The position numbers and the translations under genes are program-made. Shown here in pieces: positions 43,853 through 51,758 of a DNA stretch of 64,000 nt. The DNA is from Muricomes sp049840515 (GTDB taxonomy: Bacteria > Bacillota > Clostridia > Lachnospirales > Lachnospiraceae), in assembly GCA_049840515.1 (NCBI GenBank), contig JASGKW010000005.1, positions 62,001 through 126,000 of the forward strand, given 5' to 3'. The notes beneath the pieces were generated by a model. It was given only the letters and a program-made list of their open reading frames with translations. It ran no database searches and was not told where the DNA came from. The first letter of the stretch is position 1, and each line of letters starts with the position of its first letter.

Positions 43853-44230
43853 ATGGCTAAATTGACAACAGCTGAAATGATTGAAGCAATCAAAGAGTTA
43901 TCAGTATTAGAATTAAATGAATTAGTAAAAGCTTGTGAAGAAGAATTTGGTGTATCTGCAGCAGCAGGCGTTGTAGTTGCAGCAGCAGGAGACGGAGCAG
44001 GTGCAGCAGCAGAAGAGAAAGATGAGTTTGATGTAGAATTAGTATCTGCAGGTGCATCTAAAGTTAAAGTAATCAAAGTTGTTCGTGAAATCACAGGACT
44101 TGGATTAAAAGAAGCTAAAGAATTAGTTGACGGAGCTCCTAAGGTAGTAAAAGAAGCTGCATCTAAGGCTGAAGCTGAAGAAATCAAGGCTAAACTTGAG
44201 GCAGAAGGAGCAGAAGTTGCTCTGAAATAA
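43853..44230 (+). CDS. rplL: Ribosomal protein bL12 (L7/L12)
   Basis: A 125-residue stalk protein: N-terminal dimerisation part LTTAEMIEAIKELSVLELNE, an Ala/Gly hinge, and the factor-binding domain with KVKVIKVVREITGLGLKEAK and VDGAPKVVKE. ATG 43853 has GGAGG 9-13 bp ahead; ATG 43838 contains that ribosome site. Terminator follows. Confidence 0.97.
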   Translation: MAKLTTAEMIEAIKELSVLELNELVKACEEEFGVSAAAGVVVAAAGDGAGAAAEEKDEFDVELVSAGASKVKVIKVVREITGLGLKEAKELVDGAPKVVKEAASKAEAEEIKAKLEAEGAEVALK

Positions 44231-44262
44231 TTCAGGCCTTTTGTTCAAAAAAGAGTATGCAC

Positions 44263-44311
44263 AGGACTGTTGTCATATAACTGAAAAGTTATATGGCGAT
44301 GGTCCTTTTTT
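44263..44311 (+). terminator. Intrinsic terminator after rplL
   Basis: AGGAC ... CATATAACT pairs with AGTTATATG ... GTCCT over a GAAA loop, followed by TTTTTT. It separates rplL from the downstream potassium-uptake genes rather than from rpoB. Confidence 0.85.
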
Positions 44312-44324
44312 AGATGGTCAGAGA

Positions 44325-44353
44325 TTGACAACTTTGCCTTTGAGACCTATAAT
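44325..44353 (+). promoter_or_regulatory. Promoter of the potassium-uptake genes
   Basis: TTGACA 44325-44330 and TATAAT 44348-44353 with 17-bp spacing; both boxes match consensus exactly. Confidence 0.9.
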
Positions 44354-44446
44354 GCATATATCTACATTTTGTAGGAATGAAGGAGTATTTTCACAAGAAA
44401 GAGGAATATTCCGGGCCGTTTCAGAGTACGGATACGAAGGGGTGCG

Positions 44447-45772
44447 TTGATTATTTTTGATTTTATAATGCTGAAAATGAAACAATTTTTTAGGAAGCAA
44501 TCACCTGCCCGTTTGATTACACTGGGGTTTGCCGGTGTAATTATATTGGGTACGATAGTTCTCAAGCTGCCGGTTTCTATCCGTTCAGGGGTCGAGGTGA
44601 GCTGGATTGATGCACTTTTTACCTCTACCAGTGCAGTTTGTGTGACTGGACTGATAGCGATTGATACAGCAGACCATTTTACCGTATTTGGAAGAACTAT
44701 AGTGGCTCTGCTCATTCAGGTTGGCGGTCTGGGCGTGACTTCTGTGGGTGTGGGCATTATTTTGGCAGCTGGGAAAAGAGTGGGTTTTAAAGAACGTCTG
44801 CTTGTAAAAGAAGCTATGAATACAGGCGGATTTAAAGGTATGGTTCTGCTGGTGAGGTCGGTACTTCTGGTGACTTTGTCTTTCGAAGTGACAGGTATGA
44901 TTCTGAGTTATTTTGTGTTTGTCCGGGATTATTCTCCGCTATCAGCGCTAGGTATTAGTGCGTTTCATTCTATAGCAGCATTTAATAATGCCGGATTTGA
45001 TATATTGGGAGGTCTGACAAATCTGATTCCGTATCGGAATAATATACTTTTAAATCTGACAACCTCTGGACTGATTATATTTGGCGGTTTGGGATTTCTT
45101 GTTATCTTAGATTTGTTAAAGAAGCGGTCACTAAAAAAGTTAAGTCTTCATTCGAAGATTGTGATATCTATGAGTGCGGTTCTTATTGTAACAGGTACTG
45201 TTCTCCTTAAGTGTACGGAAAATGTTACATGGATGGGAGCTTTTTTTCAGAGTGTTTCCAGCAGGACGGCAGGTTTTTCCAGCTATCCTATAGGAGATTT
45301 TACTAAGGCAGGTCTGTTTATTCTAATTATGTTGATGTTTATCGGGGCTTCTCCCGGCTCTACAGGGGGCGGAATTAAGACCAGTACCCTGTTTGTGCTT
45401 CTCAATGTTATAAAAAGTACTGCGACAAATCAGCATTATGTGGCATTTAAAAGAAGGATACCTGACAAAGCGGTATTTAAGGCATTTATTATTACATTAT
45501 TATCGCTGTTTGTGGTGTGTATCTCAACGTTGCTCATGTGCATTTTTGACCCAGAGTACACATTTCTACAGTTGCTGTTTGAATGTGTGTCAGCGTTTGG
45601 AACTGTGGGATTATCAACAGGAATTACGCCGGATTTAAGTGCTGCGGGGAAATTAGTTATTATATTTACTATGTTTACAGGAAGGCTTGGGGCACTTACG
45701 ATTGTGACCATGTGGAGTTTCCGGCAGCCATCCAGTGCAGTGTTTACGGAAGAAACAATTACAATTGGTTAG
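44447..45772 (+). CDS. ktrB: Ktr/Trk potassium channel membrane subunit
   Basis: A 441-residue K+ translocating subunit. Its four selectivity P-loops can be read as TSAVCVTGL, AFNNAGFDILGG, SSRTAGFSSYP and SAFGTVGLSTGIT. It works with the RCK-domain protein encoded 10 bp downstream. The start is uncertain: TTG 44447 lies close behind AAGGGGTG, while ATG 44468 and ATG 44477 have no clear ribosome site. Confidence 0.9.
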   Translation: MIIFDFIMLKMKQFFRKQSPARLITLGFAGVIILGTIVLKLPVSIRSGVEVSWIDALFTSTSAVCVTGLIAIDTADHFTVFGRTIVALLIQVGGLGVTSVGVGIILAAGKRVGFKERLLVKEAMNTGGFKGMVLLVRSVLLVTLSFEVTGMILSYFVFVRDYSPLSALGISAFHSIAAFNNAGFDILGGLTNLIPYRNNILLNLTTSGLIIFGGLGFLVILDLLKKRSLKKLSLHSKIVISMSAVLIVTGTVLLKCTENVTWMGAFFQSVSSRTAGFSSYPIGDFTKAGLFILIMLMFIGASPGSTGGGIKTSTLFVLLNVIKSTATNQHYVAFKRRIPDKAVFKAFIITLLSLFVVCISTLLMCIFDPEYTFLQLLFECVSAFGTVGLSTGITPDLSAAGKLVIIFTMFTGRLGALTIVTMWSFRQPSSAVFTEETITIG

Positions 45773-45781
45773 GAGATATAG

Positions 45782-46453
45782 ATGCTGAAAGAAGACGTGT
45801 CAGAAAGTTATGGTATTATAGGCCTGGGGCGGTTTGGAACTGCGCTGGCTCAGAGGCTGGCGGAAGCAGGGAAAGAAGTTATAGTGGTGGACCGGAATGA
45901 AAACCGGGTCAAGGCATTGCGGAATTATACAGATTTTGCATATGTGGCAGATGAATTGACAAGGGAAGTGCTGGAGGAGATTGGGATACAAAACTGTGAT
46001 ACGGTTGTTGTATGTATCGGAGAGCATGTAGATACCTGCATTCTGGTTACGCTTAATGTAGTAAATATGGGTGTAAAACGGGTGATAGCAAAAGCCACCA
46101 GCCGGGACCAGGGGGAGGTGCTTGAGAAAATAGGGGCAGAGGTTGTATACCCTGAGTGGGATATGGCTATTCGCCTTGCATCTAAGCTGCTTGTCAGCAG
46201 TGTGACAGACTATATTTCCCTGGAAAATAATATGGAGATTGCGAAAGTCCCGGTATATCACAAAATGGTTGGGAAAAGTGTGCAGAATATCCGATTCCGG
46301 CAAAGATTCGGGTTAAATATTATTGCTGTTGAGCATGGGGGAAAGACCAACACAGAAGTAGAGCCGGAGTATATCTTTGAAACGGGAGATGTGCTCATAG
46401 TAATTGGAAGCACAGAGAGAATAAGCAGATTTGAAGAAAATATGCTGGTTTGA
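45782..46453 (+). CDS. ktrA: Ktr/Trk potassium uptake regulatory subunit (RCK domains)
   Basis: A 223-residue cytoplasmic gating protein. The N-terminal RCK Rossmann site is IIGLGRFGTALAQRLAEAG with acidic VVDRNENRV; the C-terminal RCK_C (TrkA_C) domain spans about residues 140-220 (SLENNMEIAKVPV and ETGDVLIVIGS). It binds nucleotides and controls KtrB opening. Same operon as the channel subunit. Confidence 0.92.
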   Translation: MLKEDVSESYGIIGLGRFGTALAQRLAEAGKEVIVVDRNENRVKALRNYTDFAYVADELTREVLEEIGIQNCDTVVVCIGEHVDTCILVTLNVVNMGVKRVIAKATSRDQGEVLEKIGAEVVYPEWDMAIRLASKLLVSSVTDYISLENNMEIAKVPVYHKMVGKSVQNIRFRQRFGLNIIAVEHGGKTNTEVEPEYIFETGDVLIVIGSTERISRFEENMLV

Positions 46454-46483
46454 GAGGGTTGAGAAAGGAAGGGTAGCATAAGT

Positions 46484-47908
46484 ATGCGAAAAACAAAAAT
46501 TATTTGTACGCTTGGTCCGTCCACGGACAGGGATGGTGTGTTAGAACGGTTGATTATGGAGGGCATGGATATTGCGAGATTTAACTTTTCCCATGGCACT
46601 CATGAGGAGCAGAGGGAACGGTTAAATTGCCTGAAAGAAGCGCGGAAACGTCTGGATAGACCAATAGGGGCTCTTCTTGACACAAAAGGACCAGAAATAA
46701 GAATCTGTACTTTTAAAGAGGGAAGTGTGCAGCTTGACGAGGGTCAGGAATTTCTTTTGACGCCGGAGAGTATAGAGGGCACAAAGGAAGCGGTATCTAT
46801 TACTTATCCCGATTTATACAAGGATGTAAAACCGGGGGACAGTATTTTGATAGATGATGGTCTGGTTGGACTGACGGTTGAAAAAATTGAGGGCAACGCT
46901 GTGCGCTGTCAAGTGGTGAATGGCGGAACCATTTCCAACCGCAAAGGAATAAATCTTCCGGGGGTGGAAGTGAAAATGCCTTTTATCAGCCAGAAAGACC
47001 GGGAGGACATTCTGTTTGGAATACAGGAGGGCTTTGATTTTATTGCCGCTTCTTTTACGCGCGATGCGAACGATGTGAAAGAAATCAGAGACATTTTGAA
47101 CGAAAACGGCGGCTCTCTCATCAAGATTATTGCTAAAATTGAAAATCAGCAGGGCGTAGATAACATTGACGCTATCATTGATACTGCCGATGGAATTATG
47201 ATAGCCCGGGGAGATATGGGAGTAGAGATACCTTTAGAAGAGGTGCCTGTTATCCAGAAAGAGATTATCAACAAAGTATATAATGCAGGAAAACAGGTAA
47301 TCACGGCTACTCAGATGCTGGATTCCATGATGAAGAATCCGAGACCTACAAGGGCGGAGACCACAGACGTGGCAAATGCTATTTATCAGGGGACAAGCGC
47401 AATCATGTTATCCGGGGAGACTGCGGCAGGAAAGTATCCTGTGGAAGCACTTCGCACCATGGTGAAGATTGCAGTCCGCACGGAGAGCGATATCGACTAT
47501 AATCAGTTATTCAGCCTGCGATGCAAGGAAACCCGCCCGGATATGACAACTGCCATATCCCACGCTACCTGTATGACGGCTATAGATTTAGGGGCAAAAG
47601 CAATTATCACAGTAAGTAAGTCAGGGCGCACAGCGCGCATGATTTCTAAATACCGCCCGGGCTGCATGATTGTAGGCTGTACACCGGACGAACATGCCTA
47701 CCGCCAGTTGAATATGTCATGGGGGATACTGCCCGTGATGATTCGGGAAGAATACAGCATGGAAATTTTGTTTTTACATGCCACCGAGGCGGCTGAGAAA
47801 AAAGGATATGTGCAGAACGGGGAAGTCGTGGTTCTGACTGCCGGAGTGCCGCTGGGTAAATCAGGGAATACAAATCTTCTGAAATCCACAGTAGTGGGAG
47901 AATATTAG
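46484..47908 (+). CDS. pyk: Pyruvate kinase
   Basis: A 474-residue glycolytic kinase forming pyruvate and ATP from phosphoenolpyruvate and ADP. RKTKIICTLGPS, ARFNFSHGTHEE, LLDTKGPEIR, and MIARGDMGVEIPLEEVP are the active-site and signature blocks; QMLDSMMKNPRPTRAE follows. It lacks the extra C-terminal PEP-utiliser-like domain found on many clostridial and bacillary enzymes. The stop codon is shared with the first base of a palindromic repeat. Confidence 0.96.
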   Translation: MRKTKIICTLGPSTDRDGVLERLIMEGMDIARFNFSHGTHEEQRERLNCLKEARKRLDRPIGALLDTKGPEIRICTFKEGSVQLDEGQEFLLTPESIEGTKEAVSITYPDLYKDVKPGDSILIDDGLVGLTVEKIEGNAVRCQVVNGGTISNRKGINLPGVEVKMPFISQKDREDILFGIQEGFDFIAASFTRDANDVKEIRDILNENGGSLIKIIAKIENQQGVDNIDAIIDTADGIMIARGDMGVEIPLEEVPVIQKEIINKVYNAGKQVITATQMLDSMMKNPRPTRAETTDVANAIYQGTSAIMLSGETAAGKYPVEALRTMVKIAVRTESDIDYNQLFSLRCKETRPDMTTAISHATCMTAIDLGAKAIITVSKSGRTARMISKYRPGCMIVGCTPDEHAYRQLNMSWGILPVMIREEYSMEILFLHATEAAEKKGYVQNGEVVVLTAGVPLGKSGNTNLLKSTVVGEY

Positions 47909-48059
47909 TAACAGTTCAGCCATGCGCAGACATTTGAATATAATCTGCGCGGGCTCGCCTGCGGCAGATTATATTCAAATATCTGTATATGGCGTTCTGC
48001 CATAAGCGAGAGCTTTAACTGCGTCAGCAGTAAAAAAGGCTGTACGGCTGAAGTGTTAC
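47908..48059. repeat. Palindromic repeat element, copy C
   Basis: A 152-bp element from GTAACAGTTCAGCC at 47908 to GGCTGAAGTGTTAC ending at 48059, with one mismatch between ends. The internal hairpin pairs GACATTTGAATATAATCTGC with GCAGATTATATTCAAATATC; its sequence differs from those of copies A and B although the position is the same. ATGGCGTTCTGCCAT and AAGCGAGAGCTTTAACTGCG follow, as in copy B. It starts at the last base of the pyk stop codon. Confidence 0.9.
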
Positions 48060-48117
48060 GAGGATTAGAAAGATTGGTATATAGAAACTACAAATACTCA
48101 AAATGGAGGGAAGCAAA

Positions 48118-49723
48118 ATGCTCAGTTTAAACAGTGTGAAAAATGACATTATGGAGGGACGGGCAACACTAGGAATTGAACTAGGTTCGACGAGAATCAA
48201 GTCTGTTTTGATTGGCACGGATTTTACGCCTATAGCATCAGGCAGCCATGAGTGGGAGAACAAATATGACAACGGAATCTGGACTTACGATCTGGAAGAT
48301 GTGCGCAAAGGAGTTCAGAACAGCTACCGGGAAATGGCGAATGAAGTAAAAGAGAAATACGGTGTCACTCTGAAACGGACAAAAGCTATCGGCTTCAGTG
48401 CTATGATGCACGGATATCTGGCATTTGATAAAGAGGAAAAGCTTCTCGTACCTTTCCGTACATGGCGTAATACAAATACTGGGGAGGCGGCAGCAGAGCT
48501 GACAGAATTGTTTCAGTACAATGTGCCTCAGAGATGGAGTATAGCTCACCTGTATCAATCAATCCTGGAGGGGGATGCCCATGTAAAAGATGTTGATTTC
48601 TTCACTACATTATCCGGGTATATCCACTGGCTGATGACCGGACAGAAAGTGCTGGGAATCGGTGATGCGGCGGGAATGTTCCCTATTGATACTGAGAAAA
48701 AGGATTTTCACGGAAGAATGCTGGAGCAGTTTGACGAACTTGTTGCTGATAAAGGATACTCATGGAAAGTAAAAGACTTGCTGCCCAAGGTGCTCACCGC
48801 AGGGCAGGATGCAGGATACCTCACAGAAGAGGGAGCAAAACTGCTTGACCCGACAGGAGAACTGGAGGCAGGTATACCTCTTTGTCCGCCTGAGGGAGAT
48901 GCGGGAACTGGAATGGCAGCCACAAACAGTGTGGCAGTCAGAACAGGAAATGTGTCTGCCGGAACTTCTGTATTTGCCATGATTGTGCTGGAAAAAGAAC
49001 TTTCAAAGGTTTATACAGAGATTGATATGGTGACCACACCTTCCGGAGAGGCTGGTTGCCATGTCCCATGCAAACAACTGTACATCAGATTTAAATGCAT
49101 GGGTGGGCATATTTAAAGAGTTCGCTGAGGCGTTTGGCATGGAAGTGAATATGAGCCAGTTGTTTTCAGTGCTGTACAACAAGGCACTGGAGGGGGATGC
49201 TGAGTGCGGCGGACTTCTGTCCTACGGCTATTACTCAGGTGAGAATATCATAGAACTGGATGAAGGACGCCCGTTGTTTGTCCGCACACCTGACAGTAAG
49301 TTTAACCTTGCGAACTTCATGAGAGTACATTTGTTTGCGGCTCTGGGTGCCCTGAAAGTTGGAATGGACATCCTGACAAAAGATGAGCATATTCAGATAG
49401 ATAAGATTTTGGGACATGGAGGTCTGTTCAAGACAAAAGGTGTCGGACAGAAGATTATGGCAGCAGCCATGAATGCACCTGTGTCTGTTATGGAAACCGC
49501 AGGGGAAGGCGGAGCCTGGGGAATTGCCCTGCTCGCTTCTTATCTGGTTCAGAAGGAAGAGGGAGAAACTCTGGCGCACTACCTGTCTGAGAAAGTATTT
49601 GGCGGTGACGAGGGTGTCTGCATAGAACCTGATGAGAAGGATGTAGAAGGCTTTGAGACATTTATCGAACGATTTAAGAAAGGTCTTGTAATCGAGCAGT
49701 GTGCAGTGGAGAACATCCATTAA
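48118..49723 (+). CDS. FGGY-family carbohydrate kinase, frameshifted
   Basis: A sugar kinase of about 535 residues after joining two frames. The first carries the phosphate-1 motif ATLGIELGSTRIKSVLIG, GFSAMMHGYLAFD and PFRTWRNTNTG; it breaks after TTPSGEA at 49051. The second continues AMSHANNCTSDLNAWVGIF, then LGHGGLFKTKGVGQKIMAAA and ETAGEGGAWGIALLASYL. One extra G at 49054-49055 explains the shift. The adjacent araD suggests a ketopentose such as L-ribulose or xylulose as substrate. ATG 48118 is set by the GGAGGG site that overlaps ATG 48103. Confidence 0.85.
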
Positions 49724-49748
49724 TAGCTAGCAGATGGGAGATGAGAAG

Positions 49749-50435
49749 ATGCTGGAACAATTAAAAAAAGAAGTATATGAGGCAAATATGCTGTTGCCGA
49801 AGCATGGACTGGTTACATTTACCTGGGGAAATGTAAGCGGACTGGATAAGGAATCCGGGTTATTTGTCATTAAGCCGAGCGGGGTGGATTATGATAAGCT
49901 TACCCCCGGAGATATGGTGGTTATGGATTTGGATGGAAACAAAGTGGAAGGAACTTACAATCCATCCTCCGATACTGCCACGCATATAGAGCTGTACAAA
50001 GCGTTCCCCAATATCGGAGGAATCGTGCACACTCATTCTGAATGGGCTACAAGCTGGGCACAGGCGGGAAGAGGCATTCCGTGCTATGGCACAACTCATG
50101 CGGACTATATGTACGGCGAGATACCATGTGTGAGAAACCTGACAAAAGAAGAGATTGAGGAAGGTTACGAGAAAAACACAGGTGTGTTAATTGTGGAGCA
50201 TTTTAAGGATAAAGACTATGTGTCCATGCCGGCGGTACTTTGCAAGAATCACGGGCCTTTTACCTGGGGAAAGGATGCACATGAGGCGGTGCACAATGCA
50301 GTAGTTCTTGAGGAAGTTGCAAAGATGGCGGCGAGATGTGAATGGCTGAATCCTCAGAATCAGCCGGCGCCGCAGGAACTGCAGGATAAACATTATAACA
50401 GAAAGCATGGGGCGAACGCCTATTATGGACAATAG
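49749..50435 (+). CDS. araD: L-ribulose-5-phosphate 4-epimerase
   Basis: A 228-residue class II aldolase-fold epimerase that converts L-ribulose 5-phosphate to D-xylulose 5-phosphate. TWGNVSGLD and KPSGVDYDKLTP bind phosphate; the zinc histidines are in GGIVHTHSEWAT and the distal NHGPFTWG; TTHADYMYGEIPC is typical of AraD. ATG 49749 has GGAG 9 bp upstream, better than ATG 49734. It follows the FGGY kinase by about 25 bp, so the two form a pentose pathway pair; no araA isomerase is present. Confidence 0.92.
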   Translation: MLEQLKKEVYEANMLLPKHGLVTFTWGNVSGLDKESGLFVIKPSGVDYDKLTPGDMVVMDLDGNKVEGTYNPSSDTATHIELYKAFPNIGGIVHTHSEWATSWAQAGRGIPCYGTTHADYMYGEIPCVRNLTKEEIEEGYEKNTGVLIVEHFKDKDYVSMPAVLCKNHGPFTWGKDAHEAVHNAVVLEEVAKMAARCEWLNPQNQPAPQELQDKHYNRKHGANAYYGQ

Positions 50436-51618
50436 AATGAAAGAAAGTAATCAATGGGATGCAGTGGAGCTGGCTGCCAGGCTGGTCCGGATAGAGAGTA
50501 CAAATCCAGGCAGTTATGAAAGCAAAATAGGAGAATTTATCTGCCGTTATCTGGAGAAGGCCGGCGTGGAGCCGGATACTTCCCGGGCCGCCGCCGGGCG
50601 CTATAATGTGCGGGCGGTTCTGGAAGGAAAGATAAAACATCCTGCGCTTGTATTTATCTGTCATATGGACACTGTTGTGGAGGGGGATGGGTGGAATGTA
50701 GACCCCTTCGGCGGGCTGATGGAAGATGGCAGATTGTGGGGCAGGGGGGCCTGCGACATGAAAGCAGGTCTCGCCTGTGCGCTCAGTGTGTTTGCTGAGA
50801 CTGCCAGCCTCGTGAGCAAGGGAGACATTGAACTGAGCCATTCTCTTGTGTTTATAGGGACGGTGGATGAAGAAGGCGACATGCAGGGTGTAGAGCAGGT
50901 TATCGCTGACGGTTGGGTCACAGAGGAAGACTGGGCTGTAGACATGGAGCCTACGGACGGCCAGATTCAAATGTCCCACAAAGGGCGCACATGGTTTGAA
51001 CTGGAAGTCAAAGGAATTACAGCCCATGCCAGCATGCCTGAGAAAGGGGCGGATGCCATTGCAGGGATGGCTGCAATGCTTACTTATATAAGAAGTAAAA
51101 TGGCCGGAACTCCGGTGCATCCCGAGCTGGGAAAATCAACAGTGACTTTCGGGCAGATTCAGGGAGGGTACAGCCCCTATGTGGTTCCAGACAGTTGTAT
51201 GGCTACCCTCGATATGCGGCTGGCGCCTCCCATGGATACAGCGAAAGCCGAGGAGATTTTAAAAGCGGCTATCGAAATAGGGGAGGGGCAGGTACCGGGA
51301 GTGTCAGGCAGTTATAGAATTACCGGCGACCGCCCGTGGGTGGAGACACATTCTGATTCTGTTCTCCTCGGTCAGCTGAGAAAGGCATTTGAGGAAGCTG
51401 TTGGAACCCCCTCTGTAGTCAGTACATTTCCCGGCTATACAGATACGGCGGTTATCGCCGGAAAGCTGAAGAATAAGGAGTGTATGTCCTTTGGACCGGG
51501 CAGTTTAAAACAGGCTCATAAGCCGAATGAGTTCGTTCTTACCACAGAAATTGAGAGATGTCAAGAGGTTTTTCGCACATTGGTAAGAAATATGTTGACA
51601 GAAGAAAGAGCTTTGTGA
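50425..51618 (+). CDS. M20-family metallopeptidase (ArgE/DapE/carboxypeptidase type)
   Basis: A roughly 397-residue di-zinc hydrolase. Metal ligands are visible: His in FICHMDTVVEG, bridging Asp in GACDMKAGLA, the Glu pair in GTVDEEGDMQG, Asp/Glu in VDMEPTDG, and the last His in LKQAHKPNEF. The lid domain (about 180-290) has HKGRTWFELEVKGITAHAS. It cleaves an N-acyl or peptide bond on an amino acid. The start is unclear; ATG 50425 overlaps araD slightly, ATG 50437 follows its stop. Its last bases hold the rpoB promoter. Confidence 0.85.
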   Translation: MDNRMKESNQWDAVELAARLVRIESTNPGSYESKIGEFICRYLEKAGVEPDTSRAAAGRYNVRAVLEGKIKHPALVFICHMDTVVEGDGWNVDPFGGLMEDGRLWGRGACDMKAGLACALSVFAETASLVSKGDIELSHSLVFIGTVDEEGDMQGVEQVIADGWVTEEDWAVDMEPTDGQIQMSHKGRTWFELEVKGITAHASMPEKGADAIAGMAAMLTYIRSKMAGTPVHPELGKSTVTFGQIQGGYSPYVVPDSCMATLDMRLAPPMDTAKAEEILKAAIEIGEGQVPGVSGSYRITGDRPWVETHSDSVLLGQLRKAFEEAVGTPSVVSTFPGYTDTAVIAGKLKNKECMSFGPGSLKQAHKPNEFVLTTEIERCQEVFRTLVRNMLTEERAL

Positions 51619-51624
51619 TATAGT
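51595..51624 (+). promoter_or_regulatory. Promoter of rpoB-rpoC
   Basis: TTGACA 51595-51600 and TATAGT 51619-51624 with 18-bp spacing. The -35 box lies inside the last codons of the M20 peptidase gene. The leader from about 51631 to rpoB has a possible hairpin (GGGCGACTCGTAGCCCGCC near 51713). Confidence 0.75.
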
Positions 51625-51758
51625 AAAAAATGCGCTATTGTGGAAAGGTATGCCATTGTAGTGACGATTTACTGTCACAGGGCTCTTTTCCTATATTACG
51701 GGAACTATTGAAGGGCGACTCGTAGCCCGCCAAAAAATATATGAGGAGTGAAACGTCA

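Noticed and set aside
50260..51120. Minus-strand ORF of 286 codons opposite araD and the M20 peptidase gene
   Set aside because: It is opposite two genes with clear catalytic motifs and shows no recognisable domain.
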